NCBI GenBank assembly: GCA_946406115.1 | Contig: OX291546.1 | Span: forward strand, 17,415,019-17,479,018 | Source of the DNA: Apoda limacodes | Taxonomy: Eukaryota > Arthropoda > Insecta > Lepidoptera > Limacodidae | Reading direction: 5' to 3' | Length of the DNA: 64,000 nt | Shown: in pieces, positions 33,760 through 45,940 of the stretch | How positions within the stretch are numbered: the stretch's first letter is position 1 | Layout of the letters: each line of letters opens with the position of its first letter | Made by a program: the position numbers and the translations under genes | Notes under the pieces: generated by a model | What the model was told of the DNA's origin: nothing | Seen by the model: only the letters and a program-made list of their open reading frames with translations | Database searches by the model: none

Positions 33760-34022
33760 ATATTTTTTTTAGATTTTCTGTCTGTGTGTCGCGCATCACG
33801 CAAAAAACTCCCGAACGGATTTTGATGAAATTTGCACAGTTCGGTAGGTTGAATTCCAACTGAACATCTTAGCCAAAATTTATCTAATTTGGTTGTGTAG
33901 GACTAGCGATACAGCTTGACCTTTCCGCTATACCAGCTTTCATAAATTAGGGAGGTCATTTAAAATGGTCGTCTATATATTGTAGTCCAGGCGGACGAAG
34001 TCACAGGCAAAAGCTAGTTTCT
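33760..34022 (-). repeat. Dispersed AGCTTTTGCC-type repeat, minus
   Basis: Right end ggcggacgaagtcacaggca then aaagctagttt is the complement of the family head; the body has acggattttgatgaaatttg. Confidence 0.65.
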
Positions 34023-34102
34023 AATAAAAATTAAAAATTTTACTACAAACAAAAACAAAATCAGCAATTCTTTGGCTTCCTTAACCCTACATAAAAATTC
34101 TC

Positions 34103-35148
34103 TCAAAGTAAAACAATATAACAATTTTGTTGATTTTCAACATCTCTTTTTTTGTAAACTTGCCTGGCCGCTATATATTTTTGCCGGTGTCGTTCATAAT
34201 CTCGGCACTCTTGACAATTTCTGTGGCTTAGCTGCTTGTAATCCGGATTGTGAATACAATACTTTTCGCACACCTTACACTCCTCATGTCCAAGTTTTGT
34301 AAAACTTATGTTTAACCTTTTTACAATTTTTCTGTAGTGGTCGTAAGAAGGTTGTTGGTCCACAGGAAGATCCTTCATATTATTGCAAAAGTCTCGATGC
34401 ATTTTGGTTCCTGTTAGGTCAGACGGTAGGTATTTTCTATTTGGAGCATGTCCTGTTCTGTAGTGGGATATGGAAGATTTAAATGAATTTATATGTTTCA
34501 CAATTTTTGGGTCATGTAACTTTTTAGATTTGGTTCCTCGTCTATCCACTGGGATCTTATTTAAAACGGTGATTAACGCGGTTCTTAAAGATTTATCATT
34601 TTTTCGATTGTATGCTAGTGTTTCTAAAAAAAATACTTTGCATACATTGACCCTAGTCCCAGCTTCATTTAACAGAAAATATGATATAGTAACAGTTTTT
34701 CTTTTAGGCTCTTCTTTAGAAGTGTTATTTACTATATAACACTGTTGCTCTTTCCAAGACATATTTCTGAAATAATAGTTTAAATTTTTCGTGCTTTCTG
34801 TGTAAACTGGGTATGACATTTTTTTTATACGTATTAGTGTTACATCCTGGCTTTAATTTATATTTACATTCTATATCTTTCAATTTCTTTATATCTTTCT
34901 TCTGTACCAGTGATACATCAAACTTCTTACGTTTCCTAATTTTCACTTTTTTTTGTAAGATTTTGCGATGGGTCTTCGACGTTTGAGACTTCCGGTGACT
35001 CATGGACAGTAATGTTAACTGGCTGCGAGTTGCGAATAGTATTTGTAGAAGAATCTGAATCTTCTTTTAACGAAGCTAAGCTTGAGGGCACATAATCCTT
35101 ATCAAATAGGGAATCGTCAGAATCAAAATCGAGTTCACTTAGAGACAT
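34103..35148 (-). pseudogene. N-terminal half of an uncharacterised transposon-like protein
   Basis: Three minus-strand frames form one protein. It starts with ATG at 35146-35148 (MSLSELDFDSDDSLFDKDYV, acidic and serine-rich), shifts frame at an A8 run (34947-34954) into a basic segment with CKYKLKPGC, and shifts again at another A8 run (34819-34826) into 238 codons with VNVCKVFFLETL, DPKIVKHINSFKSSISHYRT, NRKYLPSDLTGTKMHRDFCN and the cysteine cluster CKVCEKYC...CQEC. This order (acidic tail, C-x-C region, HI-S---SHY-R, N--YL---LT---M---F, C--C) is that of a large uncharacterised family in insects and other animals that I believe is transposon-derived. The C-terminal half, where a nuclease-like domain would lie, is missing. 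Both shifts sit in homopolymers, so base-calling error is possible for each. Confidence 0.65.
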
Positions 35149-35151
35149 GTT

Positions 35152-35475
35152 ATGTTCGAAATTATGCCCACGGCTACTTTCTACCATCGCACCGCTCGCC
35201 ATCGGCAGGGAATTCATTCTCACACTTTAGAACCGAAATGGTCGCGTACAGTGCGGTTTCAGAGAAACTTCCTCACGCGAACGCTTGGGTTGTGGAATGA
35301 GCTCCCTGCCCAGGTTTTCTCTAAGGACTACAGTATGGGGTTCTTCAAGAAAGAAGTTATTGGATTTTTGAAGAGTCGGCAACGCGCGAGTAATACTTCT
35401 GGTGTTGCAAGCGTCCATAGGCCACGGTGACCGCTTACCATCAGGCGGACCGTTTGCTTGTTTGCCACCTTGGTG
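35152..35475 (+). repeat. CR1-like LINE 3' end, 5'-truncated copy
   Basis: Begins gttcgaaattatgcccacgg and runs to gcggaccgtttgcttgtttg, very similar to 14545-14880 and the best-preserved short copy in the window. A 91-codon frame, FEIMPTATFYHRTARHRQGI onward, is open to the stop at about 35430. The join to the ORF start at 35148 is within a few bases. Confidence 0.9.
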
Positions 35476-35479
35476 GTTT

Positions 35480-36058
35480 GTTGTAGTTAGAAAAAGCTCA
35501 TTTGTAATCGTAACTCTTGAGAGGAACTAGTTGGTAGCACCATTGAATTTATTTTTGAACATCGATTACTTATTTTGTCACACTGAAACAAAAAAGTGAT
35601 AATTTGATGAGACGAGGAGCACACGAAACAGATTTTTTTTATTAACAATACATACTTCAACTATCTGTGTAGCTTGCTCTCTGACATTTGCGTCTTAAGG
35701 CACCATTGTAAGTGTTTTTCCGGTGTATATAAAGTTGTTAAGTTGCATTTTGGAACAACACAATATTTATATTCATTATATGACTTCTGTTTGGACAGAG
35801 ACATATTAATCATCTCTCCTTCTGAAGATTAGTGCGCGGACCTAATAGCAGTTTGCTCTGTCTCAAACGCTGTGACGTCATTTTATTTCGCGCCGCTAGC
35901 GTCACGTAAGAGCTAGCTTTTGCTCACGCACTAAAAAGGCGAACTTTTAACTGCTCTAACTTTGTCAGTTTTTATCGTATGATAATGTCATTTGCATCAA
36001 AATTTAAGTTTTAAAAAATCTTTTCATATAAAAATATAACTAAGGTGAAATAGTCTAT
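35480..36058. other. Intron 1, no gene seen
   Basis: AT-rich except for cgcgccgctagcgtcacgta near 35890-35910. No element recognised. Confidence 0.4.
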
Positions 36059-36059
36059 T

Positions 36060-36275
36060 AGATTATCAGTGTAGGATTTCAACGGCAACTCCTCAATTAT
36101 AGAAAAAAAAACCGACTCAAACTTGACGTTTTGAAATAACCAATGTCTTTACCGGGACTCAAACTATCTCCATGCCAAATTTCATCTTAACCGGTACAGA
36201 ATAATCAAACAAAGTATCGGTTTAAGCGTAAAGAGGTAACAGACAGACAATGTTACTTTTGCATTTATAATATGG
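36060..36275 (+). repeat. Dispersed repeat (same group as 30560), headless
   Basis: atcagtgtaggatttcaacg, ggcaactcctcaattataga, ccaatgtctttaccgggact and catttataatatgg follow the order in the copy at 30605-30790. Confidence 0.7.
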
Positions 36276-38380
36276 ACTATTTGGATTACAGGTCATTAAC
36301 GCCCCAACAACGTAACGCCTAACAAGTAATGTAAGAAAAGACAAATTGACATTCAAAATTTAATTTACATAAAATTTTATATCTTTAGATACTTAATTTA
36401 TTTTTATTTTGAACATTGACTTTAACTAGACGTAAACATTATTTGCCTCTGGGATTTTCTGTGTACCTAAGTAACGTAACACTTCTATTTGTGGCGAGTA
36501 CCGTATCTATTGCACGCCTCATAAGCGGAGCGGTGAGGTAGTGCTCTACTCTCGACATGTCAAAAAACCCAGTCTTTCGAAACTTAAATGACGTTTTTTT
36601 TTTGACGTGACAACGTCTTATAAATTGGTTTGCCGGGTGACACTTCAAGAAACTGCGTTACGCTCCGCTCACGTTATGCGCTCACAATGAGAGCGAGTGA
36701 GAGGCACGCGGCATGGTTAGCCCGCCTAAGAGCGAGAGAGACAGACATAAAAAGTGAAAGGCACAAGTTGTCACGATTCCGGACGGTTGTCCGACACTAA
36801 TTTTTTTTTTAATATAACATTTACAGGATAATATGAGTGCACTAATATGAAGTTAAATAATCTGTCTAGCACATATGGTACATTTTATAAACAATTAATT
36901 TGTTTAATATAATAAATAATATTAAAACTAATCATTCTTGGACGTCCGTGAGTCTGTGTTTATGTGACCATGTATGTGGCAGAGAAATTGTTCGAAAAAT
37001 TAATCTTACCGGAATACTTTTGTTTTTAACATATAAAGTATTACACTGTGCTGATTCCTAGTTAATATTAGCGTTCTAAGTACTGTCGTTTAATTATAAT
37101 TTATAAAAAACTAATATACCACTGTATACTGTATATCTATATGTATATTTTTTATTTTTATTTTATAGTATATTTTTTCCTCACCTTATTTGTTATTTTA
37201 TTTTAAAAAACTTGAGTTTTTGTTTTAGAATTTTTTTTTTAAATGTGAATGACCGCTATGAGGCGTGCACTTTTGGATTTTCCAAATTTTTTGTTTTCTT
37301 TTCGCGCTTTATGATAAATGTTTGTTGTATTGTCCGCGTGCATTGTGTTGTCAGTGCGTTATTAATTATTATCGATAATATTTTAAATTTAAACAGTATG
37401 GTTAGCAACCCTAGGTACACATGACATGGATCGGTAGTCGAGTCGATTACGTGTGTATGTAGGTACCTTAACATTTCGATTGACCTACAAACCTAAAAAA
37501 CCGACGATTAACGAATATAATAAATAACCGACATGGAATGTAATTTTGTAAAATATTTTTTTTGAAGTTATTTATCTTTTTCAACTTATTACTTGCTTTA
37601 AATTCATACTAAACAGCGGTAGGTACGTACATTCGCTTTTCCAAAGGACGGGCATAAGTACGATTGGACCTTGTATATTATACTTATGACATTTTGACGC
37701 ATCGAAAATGCTACCTGCGTTATTATTTAAGTATCTATGCACCATTTTCCTTAACAGAGCAAAGTCAGATGAGTTAAGTAATATACTACCTATTTTGCAT
37801 GAACTCAATTGTTGAGTATTCAAGGTTACCCCACGTTTTGTCGTTGACGTCTTCACGGTTACACAGTAATATTACAGAATCTATTCTATTTCTATTTCAG
37901 GATCTTAATTTAAATATGGCAATATGGAAGGTAGTGAGGGGATGATTACAATTTTAAAATGTCTACCATTTCATTATTCCAATCTTGATAACTTCACCTT
38001 TACAAATTAATTTGACTGCAAGCAGAACTGACTGCAGACTGCAAGACCAATCATAGGTATTTCTTTGTATCGTTATATTGTACTAGCTGACCCGGCGAAA
38101 GTTGTTTAGGATTATAGTCCCTCTTCCATATAATATAATCATGCGTAATAACTAATATTACGCTAAGATATAATAAACCTATTATAGCCTATTTTTTTGT
38201 ATTCATTTTTATGTATGTTTATTTATTGTATATATTTATATGTTTATGGATGTCTATTTATCTGTATTATTAATATGTAGGTATATAAAACATAATTTAA
38301 TAGTTCACTTTATACCAACATGTGTATTTATTGACATTTATAAATATAATCTTTTTCACTTTACACCACCTAATTTTTAT
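36276..38380. other. Intron 1, GC-richer island and AT-rich flanks, no gene seen
   Basis: At 36520-36790 CpG-containing phrases cluster (ataagcggagcggtgagg, cgttacgctccgctcacg, gattccggacggttgtccg). The 69-codon minus frame through it lacks motifs. At 38083-38105 a short tactagctgacccggcg is the head of another dispersed repeat. The rest is AT-rich. Confidence 0.4.
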
Positions 38381-38384
38381 CTAT

Positions 38385-38515
38385 TTTTACTATTTTCTCT
38401 ACCCAAAGGATGCCTGATAGAGATTGCGCTTTAGCCACCTATTGTACTTTTTCATTTGATTTAATGTTATTTATTGATTGTTTGGTGTACAATAAAGAAT
38501 TTTAATTTATTCAAA
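38385..38515 (+). repeat. LINE/SINE 3' tail
   Basis: gatagagattgcgctttagc, then ttggtgtacaataaagaatt, the standard 3' end of a lepidopteran LINE family with an aataaa-type signal. Confidence 0.5.
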
Positions 38516-39229
38516 GTACCTTTCAAACCAAATAATAATAAAAATTATATAAAATGTTTAAAGGTGTTGTTGACATTGTGACATTCATTATTATTATATT
38601 TTTTTCTTTTTAACCGACTTAACCTTAACCGGGTATATTTTTTTTTTACGTATGTACACCGATTTCTCCGTCAATTAAACCGATTTAAAAAAACATTTTT
38701 ATTAGAAAGAGTATGCTCCTGCGGTGGTCCCATATAATGAAGTGAATTAACATAAACTTTTGGAGACAAAAAATTGATGTTAATTTGGAACTGGGGAAAC
38801 GCGCCTTTTATGTTGATGATTTTATAAAATTTTGTTACGATGTTTTTATTATACTAGAAAAAAAAAAGAATTAGTCGCTGAAACGCAAAATATAAAAACT
38901 TTTTAACCAAAAAAAAAAACAACCGGAAAAAAGTTGCAATAAAACAGTAAAAGTAATTACCTACTTATTTTTACCGTTACCTAAAATCTGATCTGAATTA
39001 CAGTTTGAAGTTGGTGTCATGCAAGTGAAGTGTGATATAAACTGTATGGTATATTATACATTTTGCTTCTTAGTTGATTAATCTGCCCCCCCCCCTCTTA
39101 CCACAAGCTTTGAAATGTTTAAAATATTGAGAAAATAAATACATACTTTAAGAAATAATAAAATTAAGATAAAAAAATCGATTTAAAGATTTTCGGATTC
39201 ACCACTAACTAAACCACTTAAAAAAAATA

Positions 39230-39765
39230 ACGAGCTGCACTCCGGGAGTGCCGACAGAAGTGTAAACTTGAATATTAACTATTTATTTTTTCCTCTACTA
39301 GCTATTTACGTCCCATCACTTCGTATACATATTTATTTATTATCAATAATGTTTGTATATTTACTTTTTTGACGTAGTATATTTGACATCTCAATCTGTC
39401 ATAAAATTAAAATCCTATATCGAACTACCCTGTACTACTCATAATCGCCATATACTAATAATAAAAAAAACATACAACCTGGATATAACATTTTAACATG
39501 TGTAAATCTTTTCATCAACCCAATTTCCTCTTACTTTTTATTCGTTCAGAGTTAAACATTTTTAACCCATCACAAAAAAGTGCACAACGCCGCAAAATAA
39601 ATTTTTACTTCAAAATCAATCATTTTTTTTTTTAGCCAATCATCCTATTATGGCTTGGCATTATGGTTTCCGTCTTGCGAATTTTCGATCAGCTTGACGC
39701 GAGTTTATCGTTTTTTACCCATTACAAAAAGTGCATAATGCCGATAAAGAAGTTTTCATTTCAAA
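39230..39765 (+). repeat. CACTCCGGGAGTGCC dispersed repeat, long copy
   Basis: Head gcactccgggagtgccgaca, ttttttgacgtagtatattt, ctgtactactcataatcgcc, and end acaaaaagtgcataatgccg, aagaagttttcatttc. An inserted or variable segment lies at 39470-39660. Compare 49456-49820. Confidence 0.75.
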
Positions 39766-39835
39766 AACCCCATTTAGTGTGGTCCCACGATTTCAGAATC
39801 CAGAATCTCCATCTCTGAGAGTATTACCCTAACTA
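39766..39835 (+). repeat. Small CR1-like LINE fragment
   Basis: tgtggtcccacgatttcaga and tccatctctgagag match the relic at 14135-14180. Confidence 0.6.
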
Positions 39836-40149
39836 AAACAGTGTACGGTATACGCACTTACATAGCGGGTTTTTTTCCAAGGCTAGTAAGGTTTTTGTTA
39901 CGTTCCTTTTATCATCGTTAACTGCTTGGTTACGTCACAATAGGAAATAAAGATCGAACTTATGTAATCGCAACTTGCTATTGGCTTACGAGTACGACTC
40001 ATTGCACGCACAGTAGACAGCCTTGAACTGGTGACGCGGGCAACGCCGCAATGTATACTTGACAATTTTGTAGATATCTAAGTAAAATATATCTTATAAT
40101 ATATATATGTGTGTGTACATATCTTATTAAGATGTATATGTAAGTAGGT

Positions 40150-40222
40150 AGTTGGTTACCTAAATCTTTTTTGAAGAACCCTATATATATGCATTCAGTA
40201 TTCACTAGAGAAAATTTTGGCA
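40150..40222 (-). repeat. Small CR1-like LINE fragment, minus
   Basis: tttttgaagaaccctatat and cactagagaaaattttggc are the complement of the relic at 14695-14765. Confidence 0.6.
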
Positions 40223-40321
40223 AATTTTATGAACACCCATACGTTTTTTACGTGTGATGTGATTACAACTTAAAATTACCCCAAGGACTTGAGCAATTCC
40301 TTCTTACATTGCGGAAATGAT

Positions 40322-40400
40322 AAGATAGAATAGAATAGGTCTTTATTTGCATCGAATATGGGTTATATAAAAGATATTTGGTACATCATTTGAAGTCACA
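40322..40400 (-). repeat. LINE 3' tail with (TTCTA)n, minus
   Basis: agatagaatagaataggtct then ttatttgcatcg: on the minus strand an ATGCAAATAAAGA tail followed by TTCTA repeats. Confidence 0.55.
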
Positions 40401-40499
40401 CCGATTCTACCATTTTAACTGGTGTGCAAAATTAATTTGTGAGCTAAAATATATCTACTTATCTTACAAAAATTACATAACAATGACATTATAAATTAG

Positions 40500-41140
40500 A
40501 GATGCAACGGATAGTTGTTTGGCCGGCTACCGGATACCAGATATTCGGCCTGATCACCGGCCGAATATTCGGCCGACTAAACGATACCTTTGTTTGGCGG
40601 CGGGCGCGTCGTGCAGGTTTCAACCTGTTACGTATTGTAGGTTCGCGCAAACAGTTTTCTACGCAAGACAACAGAAAAGGCTAGACAAAAGCTGCTTCTG
40701 GAGGGCCTAAAAATGAGTTGTAGCGAAGAGGATTCAAATAGTAGTGAAGGTGATTCGCCTCTAATGAAAAGAAGGGCAGGCGATGGCGCAACTGTTGTTC
40801 ATGAAACATATTAGGATTGCTTTAACGAAGTCGCTCAAGATAATAGTCAAACCAAATATACGACAAATAGTGCTATTGCCAACGAGCTTGATTTTTACGA
40901 ACAAATGGTTCTATAGTGCTATACTAATGCTGATCATAGGATTTCTTAACTACTTTAAATGAGGCTTTTTGATAAATTTAAAGTGTACGTAAAAGGTAAT
41001 ACTAATAAACGAATATTGATAATTTGTTATTGTTCTCTTGTATACTAACCATTTTTCAAAGTTAAATACCAAACAGAATCACTATTCGGTATCCGGCCGG
41101 ATAGTGTGCAACTATCCGGTATTCGGACTTTACTTGCAAT
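40500..41140 (+). mobile_element. hAT relic of the zBED type, internally deleted
   Basis: The left end gatgcaacggatagttgttt and the repeated ccggataccagatattcggc/ggccgaatattcggccg motifs, echoed at 41085-41125 (tatccggccggatag, caactatccggtattcgg), are those of BED-finger hAT elements. Between them 40715-40920 reads MSCSEEDSNSSEGDSPLMKR, a stop, then DCFNEVAQDN and NELDFYEQ, which resembles the region before the dimerisation domain of a hAT transposase. Catalytic parts are missing. The exact right end and target duplication are not seen. Confidence 0.6.
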
Positions 41141-41274
41141 ACCTTCTTTAATAATACAACCAAAAATTTATATTATTTATTTTTTATTATTATCATTTAC
41201 TAAGCGAAGACAGGTCTCAGTAGGCAGTACATAAGATATGGTTTTTATACCACGATCTTGACTTAAAATTTAAA

Positions 41275-41325
41275 TAATTGGTACATGCCGGGCTCGAATC
41301 TCCGCCCTTAAGCCACCACAGGTTT
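41275..41325 (-). repeat. tRNA-like B box, possible SINE
   Basis: On the minus strand gattcgagcccgg (41288-41300) fits a B box preceded by tgtggtggcttaa. Too short for a tRNA call. Confidence 0.3.
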
Positions 41326-41784
41326 TTTATTATTTTTAATAATAAATATACATATTCATTCATTAAAAACCTTTGGTTATTCAATAATTTACTTTCTCTA
41401 TATGGCTTTATGCTATACTGTAGTAAATAGAGATATATATTAAAAATAACTCATTATGATTGGATAAATGTTTATAGTTATATTACAATTATTTAAATTT
41501 TAAAAAAGCTCACTCAAGCTAGTACTTACCCAGTACAGTTAGGTAAGTCCAACTTTTAAAAGTTGAGAAATTACGTAACATATCAGTGTGTCTACAATAC
41601 CTCAGTGCGCAAAGTAGAAAGTCTACAACTTCGCAGTGTGTGCTAAGAGTGTTGATTACGGTCACGGCACAACAAACGTAAGCCTAGATATGCTCAAAGT
41701 TGCTCAGCAAGCTAATGTTTATAGGTGTTTGTTTTTAATGAGGAAATTACTAATATAACTAATAAGATCGAATACTTAGCTAAA

Positions 41785-42205
41785 AAAGCTGAAGTGCGAA
41801 TGGGCAGGCCACATCGCCCATTAAAATAAATGAGGGGGAAAGGTTATTATTTATAATAATGAAAGTGCGGATTACACATGTTAATATGTGATACGATACG
41901 ATACGAGGTGAGAAAAAAGTAATTGTAGAGCACAGCTTACGTTACACTGTATCTATGTGTGGACGTGTCAATAGGTGATTTTATAGGAAAAAAATGAACA
42001 ATCTTAATTTATTATGTTGGGTTGTGTCAAAGAAAATAGTCGAAAGTTAGAGGAGTTAGAGACGTGTGATAGGATAGAGAGCCAGTTCCATAGTGGTAGT
42101 GGTGAGTCAGCGCCATGAGGGGACTTCCCCGTTATGCTTCCAAGTGGACAAACGACCTGATAAGAGCCGCAGAAAGCCACATAACGAAGAAGATCACGAT
42201 GATGA
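41785..42205 (+). pseudogene. RTE-type LINE, C-terminal relic
   Basis: KLKCEWAGHIA at about 41787-41820, then after roughly 270 bp RGLPRYASKWTNDLIRAAES and H-TKK at 42118-42190. This is the same domain end as at 30075, with an insertion or decay between the blocks. Confidence 0.6.
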
Positions 42206-42254
42206 AATTTACTTATCTACTTAAATACTAAATAATGTAAACCGCTCCTTAATC

Positions 42255-42312
42255 TAAAAACCGGACAAGTGCAAATCTTGCGCACCGAGGGTTCCATCGG
42301 AACTTTTATTTG
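42255..42312 (-). repeat. GTTCCG repeat, tail fragment, minus
   Basis: aaaccggacaagtgcaaatc and gcgcaccgagggttcc are the complement of the family tail. Confidence 0.7.
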
Positions 42313-42319
42313 ATAAAAA

Positions 42320-45285
42320 GTTCGTCAGGCTTGCAAGAGTTTTGGCCGCTCTTTTCAAGTACATATTTATTTTAATTTTGAACCTGCATGCATATATATG
42401 CAAGTATACCCCTGAATTCGGATTATAGAAAAAAAAAACTTTATAGGTAAACAGTTGAAATGTTTAAATGTTCTCCCATATATCGATATACGTCACGGCC
42501 AAAATTCTCCAACTGCAAATGTCACAAATTAACGATTTACTTGTGCTGTAAGACCGTGCTTTTTGCCAAATATCATGATTCTAGGGCAACGGGAAGTAAC
42601 GTATGGGTTAAGATTCATTCGACAGTGTCAAAATACCCCCTCGGTGCAGCAAATAGCAGCAAGTGGGTTTGCGCCACGCTATTGTACAACACAATAATGG
42701 TTCAAAATATTTTTTAAAATGTATTATGTATTTCAAAAAAATGTTATTACACCCTCGTTCAATAGAAGAAAGTGCCCGCGCTCCCTGATGGATGTTGTCA
42801 ACAACAATATATAGGCATACTTTGAAAATCAATGGCATACAGGGCGTTGCATCTGGCTACTTTTTAGCAGAAATTGTTAGCGGTTTGCGTTTCATGCATT
42901 TGGTAGCTAAATCTAATGTTGACTTTTAGCGTTTCGCCTGCGCGGTTTTGCTACGAAATATTGCTACCAAAAACCCATGTCGGGAGGTGGGTATTTTGCG
43001 TTACTTTTTGACAGCTGTCAAATGTGAAAGTGAATCCTTAGAAAAAATACTTACATATATTGTTTTTTTTTTAGAGATAAGTTTATTTTTGCATTATGAA
43101 CTATATGTCTTTGTTATTATCTACAAAAAAATCAAAATAAAATATTTAAACTTATACACACACGGACCTGTCAAAAAATGACGCGAAACGCTTTCGTTTG
43201 GACAATAATAGCGCCGCTGAAATTATTAGAATCGCTCAGACGGAACGGGTAGTTGGTGCTAAATTGAAGTTTTACTGTTAAATTTTAACGCGGCTCAGAA
43301 GGAACGACCTACTAGAAGAAAAAAAAACCTAATGTCTTACTCCTTATAATCCGAATCTGTAATAATCTTGCTAATCACAATAATGCTACGTCGTATCGTT
43401 CAAAAGAAAGGTACAATTTACCACTTATTAACAATCAAAGGGTACTTACGATACGTTACCTGCAAACAATAAACATAGTACAAATACCGCAAAAATAAAG
43501 ATAATTATTATCAATGTCTTTTCAAAGACACGATACGGTGGGCTGTGAAATATCTTTATATTATCTTTAATTCTAAGAAGGCTTAGTTACTCAGCTTTAG
43601 CACAGAATACTTAGAAGTGGGTACCTTCCCGAAAAAATTAAGGACTCAGTCCCAAGGACTAATATCGCTAGTATATCTTGCAAATACCTACAGAAAGTTA
43701 CCTGCAAGCGACAGGTATGTTCCATTGTTTATTTTCATAATATCTGAAGTCAAGATAAGTTTTTAGGTATACGTAACCAAGGGTGAGAATGTAACTTACT
43801 GAGCCTACGCAGGTTGTTTGTCTGACCTTAAAAGGGCTTTATTTTTTAGACCAAAGTAGGTAGAAGCCTGATTTTTTAACAGAATACGTGATATTATGAC
43901 GGTTTAAAAAAAGAGAAACAGGTAAGGGAATCTCCATACAAAGATGATACGAATTTTTGTTTTTGCTCCTTTTTGTTAATCTTTTAGGGGTAGCTCTCCA
44001 TACATTGAAAGGAGGGATGAGTTCTTTTATGCACACCCCACCAACCCTAACATAATGCGTGAACGACGACAGGGTCTTGGCCGTTTTTCTTCGACACAAT
44101 CTCAATGCCAAAGTGAATTGGTATGCTAGCAATTATCTTAGCTTATCTATATAATCTTATTATTGACATTATGTGTTAAATTGTACATTATAGGTTTAAT
44201 TAAACCCAACGTCGACGACACGGTAGGTATCCTTTGAATAGTTGTTATTGCTGTGTACTGGGTTATTAATTTAACCAAGCTAGTATAGTATTATATAATC
44301 TGTGACCAAGCCAAGAATGCTTGACGCCGAATGTAATATGTTAGAATTTTTAAAGCATGTAAAATGGACAATAATGTCTACTTAAACATATGATAAAAGT
44401 CACTTACGTGCAACCTTCATGTATATGTTACAATTCTTTTGACATATAGACAGTAATATGAATATGCATGTCAAATTTAATAAAGGTAAAATAAATCACA
44501 AACAACAATTATTTAAAAAACTCAAAAAAATCGCCCAAGTGCGAGTTGAACTCGCGCACCGAGGGTTCCGTACCTACCATCATTTACGTTATTTACAAAC
44601 ACAAACAAAAAGTGTGCCGCTAAACGGTCACCCATCCAAGTACTGACCAAACCTAGTTAATAGTTCATAAGTCTATTTAGTTAGTTGTCCATGGGACTAT
44701 TTTAACTAGAGTCATGTGGATTTTGGAGTCAAATTTACTATTTTATTTAAATAAATCGTTCTGCTCTATGTGAATTCTTAAAATATAATTAATTATCTAC
44801 AGCAAACATTTCAAAATATAACTTTTTTTAAATAAAATTAAAAAATTAAAATTTATCATCACTTAAAAGTTGATTGACCCATATACAGGTAAGCTACGTG
44901 TGTAACGGGCTTTAGTAAGCGTTTCGTAAGAGTCCAAAAACAGTTTGGATTTTATTTGAATGATATCCGTTAATGACTGGCAGAATTTTTATTACAAGGT
45001 CTTTAAAACAATTTTAACGGTTACGTACATACAATATTGAAAAACAAGCCAGCAAAGTTACGTTTTGTATATGTAGAATTAAAATTATTTCTTAAGTCTG
45101 AAAATCTTGGGGGTCGATTGATGTTTAAAACCGTTTTTAATAAAAGAGATAATAGAGATTATAGTATTTTTTTTAATATTATTATAACTAGTGGTTTTAA
45201 AGCTAGATAATTATGTTTGTGGGTCAGGGTCACAAAATTTTCTACTTTAAAAGTTTCAATTCAATCAAATTTAATATTCAAATAG
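42320..45285. other. Intron 1, scattered repeat fragments, no gene seen
   Basis: At 44527-44580 lies another GTTCCG tail fragment (agtgcgagttgaactcgcgc, minus). At 42928-42945 and 43180-43196 the words agcgtttcgcc and gcgaaacgct form an inverted pair that may mark a small element. The rest is AT-rich without recognised features. Confidence 0.4.
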
Positions 45286-45289
45286 TGTT

Positions 45290-45499
45290 ATGTCCGCGAG
45301 TCACACTGACCATGTAGCCTTATGGCGATTGCTGACAAGTGCGACTAGTGCGGGTGAGAAAAGGCGCCGCTCGGGTTGGCTTACCACTTTTTGTCGGCGG
45401 CGCATGTTCTCTTGTGTTGTGTCCAATTTGTGTGGGTAAGATCAAAGCACCTAGCGAGTATGTATACTACACGCTCCCGCTCAGTCGACGTTCGTAAGT
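45290..45499 (+). promoter_or_regulatory. GC-rich segment, possible promoter with short first exon
   Basis: About 200 bp stand out as GC-richer and CpG-containing (aaaaggcgccgctcgggttg, gtcggcggcgcatg). It ends with tcagtc (45481-45486), which matches the arthropod initiator TCAGT, then cgacgttc and an ideal splice donor gtaagt (45494-45499). This could be a promoter with a very short untranslated first exon of a plus-strand transcript. It could also be a piece of an unrecognised transposon. No coding sequence supports it. Confidence 0.25.
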
Positions 45500-45940
45500 A
45501 ACTAAGTACTTCTACATCTTGTTTGTCTTAAAAGGTTTAACGTTTAAATGCACTCATTTGCTAAAACTGACACCGCACGCACCACCTATTTTCAAATGTT
45601 TTTACTAACCGAGAAACCTTTCTGGTGCCGGCTGCCACAGTGTGGACCAAAGATTTATAGCAATCGAAGGAAATGTTTAGGTAAATAGAGAACAAAGAAA
45701 GATAAAATTAAAACAGGTGGGAAGTTAGCCGCTGAAGTAATTTAAGACCCTACTATTATAATCTTACCAAGACTAAAAACAAATTAAAATTAAACTAATA
45801 TGATGATAGTAAACAAAGGCTGAGATAAGGTCATAATCGGCCATTCTTGTGCCATAGGTATTATTACTAAAATACGGAACCCTAAAAATAATGTTTATAG
45901 GTAGGTATGTACGGTCAGATGCAGAACTGCATATACATAT

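Noticed and set aside
37256..37474. Openings on both strands near 37.3 kb as a gene
   Set aside because: Both frames are open over an AT-rich stretch with no recognisable protein motif or splice structure.
43839..44132. 97-codon minus-strand opening
   Set aside because: Composition is irregular, and it contains phrases typical of interspersed repeats; no splice or start context supports it.
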